Source of the DNA: an uncultured Saprospiraceae bacterium
GTDB taxonomy: Bacteria; Bacteroidota; Bacteroidia; Chitinophagales; Saprospiraceae
NCBI GenBank assembly: GCA_937127195.1
Contig: CAKZLT010000408.1
Span: 1-13,501, forward strand
Length of the DNA stretch: 13,501 nucleotides
Direction of reading: 5' to 3'
The notes below the pieces were generated by a model. It was given only the letters and a program-made list of their open reading frames with translations, did not search any database and had not been told where the DNA came from. Made by a program: the position numbers and the translations under genes. Positions within the stretch are counted from its first letter, which is position 1; each line of letters opens with the position of its first letter. This document shows, piece after piece, positions 7,176 through 12,647 of this stretch.

Positions 7176-7212
7176 CTAGTTTCAGAGTTAAGCGCACCGT
7201 CTCTGACACTAG
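7176..7212. repeat. 12-bp inverted repeat, hairpin element
   Basis: CTAGTTTCAGAG (7176-7187) pairs with CTCTGACACTAG (7201-7212) with a single mismatch around a 13-nt loop that contains AGCGCACC. It is GC-richer than its surroundings and lies in the divergent intergenic region, about 110 bases from the membrane-protein start. There is no T run after either arm, so it is not a standard terminator. It may be a copy of a dispersed repeat. Confidence 0.55.
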
Positions 7213-7314
7213 AGTTTACAAAAAAAGCGTTTAATTAAAGTAATTAGGGGTTTATTTTTAAAAAATACTACCATTTCTTTAGTCTTTTAAAATAAAAACT
7301 ACTTTTTAATAATC

Positions 7315-7369
7315 ACTTTTGCCTTTTAATTTTCACAGACAGGAATGTCTGTGCTACTTTTGCCTTTTA
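7315..7369. repeat. Hairpin flanked by 14-bp direct repeats
   Basis: ACTTTTGCCTTTTA occurs at 7315-7328 and again at 7356-7369. Between them lies a perfect 8-bp stem, CACAGACA (7334-7341) with TGTCTGTG (7346-7353), around a GGAA tetraloop. The layout could be a tiny inserted hairpin with a target duplication, or a duplication with the hairpin as part of the unit. No coding potential is seen. Confidence 0.6.
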
Positions 7370-7443
7370 TAACATTCACAAAAACTTTAACATTTATCTT
7401 TTTCATTGTTATAAAAATTATAAAATCATTTAAAAGATTTTCG

Positions 7444-7478
7444 TTTGGTGCTTTTTTACGTTATAATTATTATATTTA
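7444..7478 (+). promoter_or_regulatory. Weak candidate promoter for the two-component operon
   Basis: TTTG at 7444-7447 and TATATTTA at 7471-7478 resemble the -33 TTTG and -7 TAnnTTTG elements of Bacteroidota. The spacing is 23 bases, longer than usual, and the last base of the -7 element is wrong. If used, it gives a leader of roughly 95 nt containing the inverted repeat at 7502-7554. Confidence 0.25.
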
Positions 7479-7501
7479 AAACAATTCAAAAACAAATAAA
7501 C

Positions 7502-7554
7502 ATTCTATGATAATTTAGATTTATATGACTAATCTAATCAAATTATCATAGAAT
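7502..7554 (+). repeat. 15-bp perfect inverted repeat in the kinase leader
   Basis: ATTCTATGATAATTT (7502-7516) and AAATTATCATAGAAT (7540-7554) are perfect inverted copies. Inside, AGATT (7517-7521) pairs with AATCT (7531-7535), giving a longer, bulged hairpin. It ends 26 bases before the kinase start codon at 7581. It could be an operator, a leader RNA structure affecting translation or stability, or a terminator-like remnant; there is no strong T run downstream. Confidence 0.65.
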
Positions 7555-7580
7555 TATAGATAATAAAGAAGTTAACAAAT

Positions 7581-9137
7581 ATGAACAGAAATGCCATTTG
7601 GGGAATAATTGGACTAATGAGCGTCGCACTACTCGGAATAGTAGTGATGCAGGCTTATTGGATTAATCAATCCTTGAGAGCGAGCAACGAACAATTTGAT
7701 AAAAATGTGTATTCAGCACTTAATCAGGTGGCTGCCAAATTAGAATATGAAGAAGTTTATGCTACAACTTCCAATTTTTTAGCTCCTAGTTTACAATCTT
7801 TTTCGCGCGGAATGCAGCAACAATTATTTGCGCAAGTAAATGATGAACGAGGGACGGGATTTGTTTTCTATCCTAGTATTCCTTCTGATAGTTTTCTGAT
7901 AATAGAACCAACGGACTACTACGAAGAGCATGATAAGGAAAACTGTATGTGTGAAAACTGCAAGCAAGCACGTATTAGTTCGAGTTTGGACTCTTACTTT
8001 GAGCATTTCAGAACAGCATTTGCAAAGCAATCAACTTGTACAAAACCTATTCGACAACGAATTAACTTAGAATATTTTAGTGAATTACTCTATCACTCGA
8101 TGCAAGATAGAGGCATTCCTATTAATTACAATTATGCGATTTATTCGGAACGCCAAAAGCAATTTGTTGTAACGAGTTTACAAAGCCCACAAGCACAATC
8201 TAATCCTGTGATAGCTCAAGCAAGCATGAATAACTTGGTTAAATCAGAATATAAAGTTCGTTTGTTTCCTTCGGATATTCAACTGCCTGGCTATTTGATG
8301 TTACATTTTCCTGGCAAATCAGGTTATATGTGGCGAAGTGTTTTGCCAATGTTAATTGGTTCTGTCGTATTCTCTTTTATTATTTTATTCTGTTTTGCTT
8401 ATACAATACAGGTTATTTTTAATCAGAAAAAACTATCTGATATTAAAAATGACTTTATTAATAATATGACGCACGAGTTCAAAACTCCGATTGCAACGAT
8501 TTCTTTAGCTTCTGATTCTATCACGAGTCCGATGATTGTAAACAATCCGCAAAAAGTAACTCGATTTGCTGGCATTATTCAACAAGAAAATAAACGAATG
8601 CTTGGGCAAGTAGAAAAAGTTCTACAAATGGCTCAATTGGATAAGAATAAATTCAATCTTAGCATTCAAGATATTGAAGTTCATGATGTGATTGAAAATG
8701 CCGTTGCTACGATTAGCTTGCAGGTCGAAAAACGTGGCGGAAAAATCACACAGTACCTTGATGCTACAAATGATGTAATTGCGGCAGACGAAACTCATTT
8801 GACAAACGTTATATATAATCTATTGGATAACGCCAATAAATATTCGCCAGAAGTGCCTGACATTAGTGTCTTTACTAAAAACACTAAAAATGGTATTTCG
8901 ATTTCGGTTCAAGATAACGGAATGGGAATGAGTCGCGATGCACGAAAACACATTTTTGATAAATTCTATCGAGTACCAACAGGTAATCGACACGATATAA
9001 AAGGTTTTGGATTAGGTTTGAGTTACGTAAAAACGATTATGATGGCTCACAAAGGAGATGTTTCGGTAAAAAGCGAACAAGGAAAAGGCAGTACTTTTAC
9101 ACTTTTCTTTAAGCATGAAGCTGAAAATGTAGGTTAA
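7581..9137 (+). CDS. Sensor histidine kinase of a two-component system
   Basis: This 518-residue membrane kinase probably transfers phosphate to the regulator encoded just downstream. Helix 1 at about 6-28 and helix 2 at about 253-277 enclose a periplasmic sensor region of about 225 residues. The region has four Cys: Cys122, Cys124 and Cys127 as CMCENC, and Cys153. I see no HAMP domain; helix 2 runs straight into the dimerisation domain with His298 in NNMTHEFKTPI. The ATPase domain shows the N box (NVIYNLLDNANKYS, 409-422), G1 DNGMGM (445-450), an F box at FDKFYRV (459-465), and G2 GFGLGLSYV (475-483). All catalytic parts look intact. The general build is common in Bacteroidota (RprX-like), but the Cys cluster is noteworthy. 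The ATG at 7581 directly precedes helix 1. The stimulus is unknown. Confidence 0.93.
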   Translation: MNRNAIWGIIGLMSVALLGIVVMQAYWINQSLRASNEQFDKNVYSALNQVAAKLEYEEVYATTSNFLAPSLQSFSRGMQQQLFAQVNDERGTGFVFYPSIPSDSFLIIEPTDYYEEHDKENCMCENCKQARISSSLDSYFEHFRTAFAKQSTCTKPIRQRINLEYFSELLYHSMQDRGIPINYNYAIYSERQKQFVVTSLQSPQAQSNPVIAQASMNNLVKSEYKVRLFPSDIQLPGYLMLHFPGKSGYMWRSVLPMLIGSVVFSFIILFCFAYTIQVIFNQKKLSDIKNDFINNMTHEFKTPIATISLASDSITSPMIVNNPQKVTRFAGIIQQENKRMLGQVEKVLQMAQLDKNKFNLSIQDIEVHDVIENAVATISLQVEKRGGKITQYLDATNDVIAADETHLTNVIYNLLDNANKYSPEVPDISVFTKNTKNGISISVQDNGMGMSRDARKHIFDKFYRVPTGNRHDIKGFGLGLSYVKTIMMAHKGDVSVKSEQGKGSTFTLFFKHEAENVG

Positions 9138-9166
9138 ATCTATCCAAAATAATATTAAGAAAATTC

Positions 9167-9188
9167 GTTTTTTGCTTTTTCAAAAAAC
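9167..9188 (+). other. 8-bp hairpin between kinase and regulator genes
   Basis: GTTTTTTG (9167-9174) and CAAAAAAC (9181-9188) are perfect inverted copies with a 6-nt loop, in the 67-base gap before the regulator start at 9205. An AT-only stem this short is weak. It may slow the ribosome or RNase, or be chance. Confidence 0.3.
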
Positions 9189-9204
9189 TAAAAAAAATTA
9201 TAAC

Positions 9205-9915
9205 ATGGACGAAATGACCAAAATACTTTTAGTAGAAGATGACCAAAATTTTGGTGATGTACTACGTTCTTATTTGGAAATGAACGATTATGATGTAACA
9301 CTTGCAACTGATGGCGCAATGGGTTACGACGAGTTCCGAAAGGGAGAATTTGACTTGTGCTTATTGGATGTCATGATGCCTAAAAAGGATGGTTTTACAT
9401 TAGCTGCTGACATTAGAGAGCAGAACGAAACCGTTCCAATTATCTTCTTGACTGCAAAAGCGATGAAGGAAGATGTATTAGAAGGTTTCAAAAGAGGTGC
9501 AGATGATTATATTAAAAAGCCATTTGACTCTGCCGAATTACTGTATCGTATTCAAGCAGTTTTGAAGCGTACGCAATCCAAATCACAGCCAAAAGAAGAA
9601 CCTAAAGAGTTCAATATTGGTCAATATCACTTTAACTTTCCACTTCGTATCTTAACTAGAGGCGAACACAAGGACAAGCTGTCTCCGAAGGAAGCACAGC
9701 TTTTGAAGATGTTTTGTATGTATATGAATGATATTTTGCCACGTTCGGAAGCTTTGAAGAAGATTTGGGGCGAAGACAATTATTTCACTGCCCGAAGCAT
9801 GGACGTTTTTGTAACTAAACTACGCCGATACCTCAAAGGTGACGAAAATATCAAAATCGTGAATATTCATGGTAATGGCTTTCAACTGGTGGTGAGCGAA
9901 GAAGCTGTCGCTTAG
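9205..9915 (+). CDS. OmpR-family response regulator
   Basis: This 236-residue DNA-binding regulator is the partner of the kinase at 7581-9137. The receiver domain (about 5-120) has acidic Asp12 and Asp13, phospho-acceptor Asp55 (LLDVMMP), Thr83 (FLTAKA) and Lys105 (IKKPFD). A charged linker (KSQPKEEPKEF) leads to a winged-helix domain (about 126-231) with LSPKEAQLL, a recognition-helix region SMDVFVTKLRRYL, and the closing hairpin IHGNGFQLVV. All key residues are present. I chose the ATG at 9205 (MDEMTKILLV). A TTG 33 bases upstream is in frame but would add a Lys-rich tail not seen in the family and would begin inside a hairpin. The array, terminator and foldback that follow are in its 3' region. 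Confidence 0.93.
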   Translation: MDEMTKILLVEDDQNFGDVLRSYLEMNDYDVTLATDGAMGYDEFRKGEFDLCLLDVMMPKKDGFTLAADIREQNETVPIIFLTAKAMKEDVLEGFKRGADDYIKKPFDSAELLYRIQAVLKRTQSKSQPKEEPKEFNIGQYHFNFPLRILTRGEHKDKLSPKEAQLLKMFCMYMNDILPRSEALKKIWGEDNYFTARSMDVFVTKLRRYLKGDENIKIVNIHGNGFQLVVSEEAVA

Positions 9916-9955
9916 TTTTTTGGTTCTTCGATGAAGTTTATAGAAGTGTAAAAAA

Positions 9956-10073
9956 CGGTTGACGGTTGACGGTTGACGGTTGACGGTTGACGGTTGACGG
10001 TTGACGGTTGACGGTTGATGGTTGACGGTTGACGGTTGACGGTTGACGGCCGCTTCGCTGATGGTTGACGGTT
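9956..10073. repeat. Heptamer tandem array, CGGTTGA x13 plus interrupted copy
   Basis: Thirteen head-to-tail 7-bp units CGGTTGA run from 9956 to 10046. All are identical except one C-to-T change at 10019. A short interruption, CGGCCGCTTCGCTGAT (10047-10062), is followed by a further one and a half units to 10073. The array is bracketed by AAAAACGG (9951-9958) and its inverse CCGTTTTT (10080-10087). It starts 40 bases after the regulator stop and ends before the terminator at 10095, so it lies in the 3' UTR. No open frame across it looks like a gene. Confidence 0.95.
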
Positions 10074-10094
10074 ATATAGCCGTTTTTATAAGAA

Positions 10095-10132
10095 AAGTGC
10101 GGAATGATTGAATCATTCCGTACTTTTTTATT
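10095..10132 (+). terminator. Intrinsic terminator of the two-component operon
   Basis: AGTGCGGAATGATT (10096-10109) pairs with AATCATTCCGTACT (10111-10124), with one G-T wobble. The tight turn is followed by a T run (10124-10129). It is a strong stem with a U tract on the plus strand, about 180 bases after the regulator stop. The A-rich left flank would also allow some termination from the other direction. Confidence 0.85.
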
Positions 10133-10238
10133 TTAGGATAAATTTCTAAAAACAAGGAGTTGCTATCTATCTAATCCTTATTTTGGAGAATTTCAGACGT
10201 TTTAAAACCATATTCTTAAACTTTTAAATCTATTTTTT

Positions 10239-10295
10239 AACGCTTCACTTAAAATAGGACAGGACGAACATTTTTGAAGTGGAAAAGTGAGCGTT
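10239..10295. repeat. Inverted repeat AACGC-TTCACTT / AAGTGAGCGTT
   Basis: AACGCTTCACTT (10239-10250) and AAGTGAGCGTT (10285-10295) are inverted copies with one extra base in the left arm, about 34 bases apart. It lies just outside the foldback at 10308-10466. The GTGAGCG at 10287-10293 also has an inverted partner, CGCTCAC, at 10531-10537. The AGGAC word is doubled inside. It could be the end of an old element; no transposase is present. Confidence 0.4.
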
Positions 10296-10307
10296 TCAAA
10301 CGTATTA

Positions 10308-10466
10308 GTGAAGAAAAATAAATAAGTTGCACCATTATACAACTTTATTTTTTTATTTAAAAGTGCTTAAAAAATTAAGCATAGCACCGCTACGGTTCAT
10401 TTTTTTAGTGCTTTTAAATAGAACAAAGAAAAAGTAGAATGGTGCTAGTTATTTATTTTTCTTCAC
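10308..10466. repeat. Foldback (MITE-like) element with arms of about 66 bp
   Basis: The left arm 10308-10374 and right arm 10401-10466 are imperfect inverted copies. They share GTGAAGAAAAATAAATAA at the outer ends, GCACCATT in the middle and ATTTAAAAG near the inner ends, with a 2-bp length difference between. The 26-base loop carries TAGC-ACC-GCTA. The element lies between convergent genes. Long imperfect terminal inverted repeats, small size and no coding capacity fit a MITE or a decayed insertion-sequence pair. I did not see a clear target-site duplication. Confidence 0.6.
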
Positions 10467-10565
10467 TTAGCCGCCATTTAATTTTCTTTTGGAGTTTATT
10501 TAGCTCCTAATTACTTGCTAACTTTTGTACCGCTCACTAATGGAACAAAGCCTAAAATGGCTGTT
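10467..10565. other. Non-coding flank of the foldback element
   Basis: It contains a short inverted repeat, GGAG-TTTATTTAG-CTCC (about 10491-10507), and CGCTCAC (10531-10537), the inverse of a word left of the foldback. This suggests that the element or a larger ancestor extends to about 10537. It is the 3' UTR of the minus-strand membrane-protein gene ending at 10566. No T-tailed terminator is seen. Confidence 0.35.
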
Positions 10566-10919
10566 TTAACTTTTATTAATAGTAATAAAAAAGAACCAAC
10601 TACCTAATCCATAAGCCAAATAATCCCAGTAATCTGCCGTATAGTTGTGGTTGAATAAGGGTAGAATATTTTCAAAAAAAACAGCAAAAAGAATAGTGAA
10701 AACAACAACTTGAAATAAAGAAAGATTGGTTTGAACGCGTTTCCAGATAAAGCGTTGTTCTACCAAAAAGATAGTTAGTATAATAGGCATACCAACAAAG
10801 TCATCTCCATAGTTATCGAAAAGAGGAATCGAAATTTCAAAGATTTTTTGTAAAACCTGATGTATAACAAATAAAAGGCTAGCCATCACGAAAACGGGAT
10901 GGAATAAGTATTTTTTCAT
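10566..10919 (-). CDS. Small four-helix membrane protein, conserved hypothetical
   Basis: This 117-residue integral membrane protein has helices at about 8-28, 42-58, 66-86 and 98-114. Fixed-looking polar residues occur in DDFVGMP (39-45), EQR (54-56) and YTADYWDYLAYGLG (93-106). From memory, similar small Bacteroidota proteins are often auto-named magnesium citrate secondary transporter. That name is not supported by size, as real CitMHS transporters are over 400 residues, so I leave it as unknown. The C-terminal DxxxY..G pattern loosely recalls VanZ-like proteins. It starts 14 bases after the stop of the 98-residue gene and is probably co-transcribed with it. The ATG at 10919 is followed by a Lys pair and the first helix, as expected. 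Confidence 0.7.
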   Translation of the reverse strand: MKKYLFHPVFVMASLLFVIHQVLQKIFEISIPLFDNYGDDFVGMPIILTIFLVEQRFIWKRVQTNLSLFQVVVFTILFAVFFENILPLFNHNYTADYWDYLAYGLGSWFFFITINKS

Positions 10920-10933
10920 ATAAAATCAGGTTT

Positions 10934-11230
10934 TTATCCTGCGACCAATAAGGCTATCATCATTCCTAATAAAACAAAAGGAGATAAGATAATCAAAATT
11001 AAAATTCCGATAGCTTGGAAAAACAATTTAACGCCCAAAACCCAAATATTGTCAGATGCTTGTTTTTTGGTGTAAGATTGGAGTTTTTCCCATTTAGCAT
11101 TTATCCAATCAACAGATGCGACACCAGTTAATTTTATTTTAGGAGCTGTTTCTTCTGCTATTTCTTCAGTTATTTCATCGGCTGTTATTTTTGCTTCTTC
11201 GGGGTCAAACTCTTTATTTACCTCTTCCAT
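10934..11230 (-). CDS. Small single-helix membrane protein, hypothetical
   Basis: This 98-residue protein has an acidic, low-complexity N-terminus (about 1-33, rich in Glu, Ala, Thr), a short amphipathic middle (VDWINAKWEKLQSYTK, 40-55), and one long hydrophobic stretch at about 66-97 that could be a single helix or a tight hairpin. There is no signal peptide, so the N-terminus is probably cytoplasmic with a C-terminal membrane anchor. I recognise no family. It is the first gene of a two-gene unit with the 117-residue membrane protein 14 bases downstream. Read on the minus strand, a TATTTTTG sequence about 45 bases upstream matches the -7 promoter element. Base composition is like that of its neighbours, which supports a real gene despite its size. 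Confidence 0.65.
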   Translation of the reverse strand: MEEVNKEFDPEEAKITADEITEEIAEETAPKIKLTGVASVDWINAKWEKLQSYTKKQASDNIWVLGVKLFFQAIGILILIILSPFVLLGMMIALLVAG

Positions 11231-11272
11231 TTGTGTTATGGTTTTTATAAAAAATTAGTATTATACACAGTA

Positions 11273-11280
11273 CAAAAATA
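11273..11280 (-). promoter_or_regulatory. Candidate -7 element for the small membrane-protein operon
   Basis: The complement reads TATTTTTG, an exact TAnnTTTG match, 43-50 bases upstream of the start at 11230. No well-placed -33 TTTG was found; a TTTG occurs only 4 bases further upstream. Confidence 0.3.
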
Positions 11281-11369
11281 AGCCAAAACCGATGAAGTTA
11301 TCTTTATTTTAGATGAAAGTGACCTTTTATTATAGGAGTAAAAAAGTAATTTTTAGTTAGTGATATTCA

Positions 11370-12548
11370 TCAGTTTTCGAGTCGAAACCAGCTCAGTTCA
11401 GAATTTTCAAATTTATTAGTTTTCTTTCCTTTCCGAGCCTTTTTTTGGATTTTTTTAAATTTCTTTTTAGTTCGGTAAGCCTTGAAAGCCTTCTCTCTAG
11501 TAAAAGCTTGATATGCTTTTTTATCCTTAAAAAGCTTCTTTTTATACGCTTTTTTCAATGCAGCATACATACTTGCTTCGTCCTCTTGTAAAGCATATAC
11601 AATAGCCTTACGGTAATGCATTAAGCCCTCATAAGTTGAATTTTGAGTTAATGTATATGCTTTTTCATACATCTGAATAGCTTGTAAGTATTGCTTTTCT
11701 TCCTTACGAATATTGCCTATTTCTTCATAGGCATAGCTCAGTTTTGGAGCTAGTTCAATTGCTACCTCAAGACTTGCAATTCCTCCAGCATAATTCTGTT
11801 GCTTGCCTTTTATGACACCACTATAAAAATGACACATAGCGTTATTCTCTTGTATCGCAAGTGCATTGTCAATATCAGCCAAAGCGGCATCATAGTTTTT
11901 TAAATAGTAGAACATCGACGCACGGTTGTAATAAGCCACAAACAAAGTCGGGTCAAGCATGATTGCTTTGGTGAAAGCAGTTTTGGCATTTCGAAGGTCT
12001 TTCTTAGTTGGATTAGCCACGTTTTGGTTAAAAAAGATAGCTGAACCGATGTTGTTATATGCCATGGCAAAATTAGGATCAACCGCAATAGCGGATTGAA
12101 AACTCTTGACCGCAGCATCATACTGACCGAGTTGATAATACGCCATTCCTCTGTCATTGAGTGCGGAAGTATGGCGAGGATTGAGGCTTATCGCTTTTGA
12201 AAAATAGCCAATAGCATCCTGATATTGACCTTGGTCGTAGTAGATTTTTCCGATATAGAAGAAAACTTTGTCATTCTTCTTATCTAATTCCGATGCTATT
12301 TTGAAATCCGCCAAGGCATTTTTATAATCCTTCTTTTTTAAATAGGCATATCCGCGAAAAAAATAGGCTTTCACAAATTCTGGATAACCCGCAATCAACC
12401 GCGAAAAGCCTTCTATTGCTTCGTCGTATTTGCCTTGTGTGTGATACAAGACGGCCGCGTTGAATTGCTTTTTGTCTGCAATGCCTTCTTGTGCGGTTAG
12501 TGTTCCCGTTAGAAGAAGAATTGTGATGATGGTTGATATGTATTTCAT
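11370..12548 (-). CDS. Exported TPR-repeat protein with Lys-rich tail
   Basis: This 392-residue protein has a signal peptide (1-19, LTA before Gln20) and about eight tetratricopeptide repeats between 26 and 304. They are near 26-59, 60-93, 94-127, 128-161, 162-201, 203-236, 237-270 and 271-304. Repeat hallmarks include YDEAIEGFSRLI, YQDAIGYFSKAISLNP, YDAAVKSFQSAIAVDP and YDAALADIDNAL. The fifth repeat carries a short insertion (NVANPTKKD). The tail (about 330-380) is very rich in Lys and Arg and is followed by the acidic/aromatic end SELSWFRLEN. It lacks a T9SS domain and lipobox, so it is probably periplasmic. TPRs bind proteins, so an assembly or scaffold role is likely, and the basic tail could bind peptidoglycan, LPS or nucleic acid (inference). 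It lies 99 bases after the lipoprotein gene and has the same orientation. Confidence 0.88.
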   Translation of the reverse strand: MKYISTIITILLLTGTLTAQEGIADKKQFNAAVLYHTQGKYDEAIEGFSRLIAGYPEFVKAYFFRGYAYLKKKDYKNALADFKIASELDKKNDKVFFYIGKIYYDQGQYQDAIGYFSKAISLNPRHTSALNDRGMAYYQLGQYDAAVKSFQSAIAVDPNFAMAYNNIGSAIFFNQNVANPTKKDLRNAKTAFTKAIMLDPTLFVAYYNRASMFYYLKNYDAALADIDNALAIQENNAMCHFYSGVIKGKQQNYAGGIASLEVAIELAPKLSYAYEEIGNIRKEEKQYLQAIQMYEKAYTLTQNSTYEGLMHYRKAIVYALQEDEASMYAALKKAYKKKLFKDKKAYQAFTREKAFKAYRTKKKFKKIQKKARKGKKTNKFENSELSWFRLEN

Positions 12549-12647
12549 GTTGTAGTGTTTTGAGGTGCAAGATAGGGGGATTTTTTTAGGTGTGGTGTTT
12601 TTTTTGGATGTAGAACGTTTGGGGTGAGATGAAAGGGGGAGTTTTAA
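12549..12647. other. Short gap with G-rich runs
   Basis: Two GGGGG runs (about 12575-12580 and 12635-12640 on the plus strand) stand out in this AT-rich DNA. On the minus strand they are C runs between the lipoprotein stop and the TPR start. No stem with a T tail was found, so the two genes may be read through. Confidence 0.35.

Noticed and set aside
9172..9204. TTG start for the response regulator
   Set aside because: It adds 11 residues outside the receiver fold and begins within a hairpin. ATG at 9205 gives the normal family start.
9956..10073. Heptamer array as a CRISPR
   Set aside because: Units are 7 bp, head to tail and without spacers; no cas genes are present.
10308..10466. Foldback as a bidirectional terminator
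   Set aside because: The stem is far too long and imperfect and lacks a standard U tract. A better terminator for the plus-strand operon is at 10095-10132.
10566..10919. Magnesium citrate secondary transporter
   Set aside because: A 117-residue, four-helix protein is too small for that transporter family. I know the name only as an automatic label on similar small proteins.
11900..12570. Two minus-strand open frames (11900-12157, 12322-12570)
   Set aside because: They are in another frame of the TPR gene; composition is odd (His/Arg/Ser-rich) and no family is seen.
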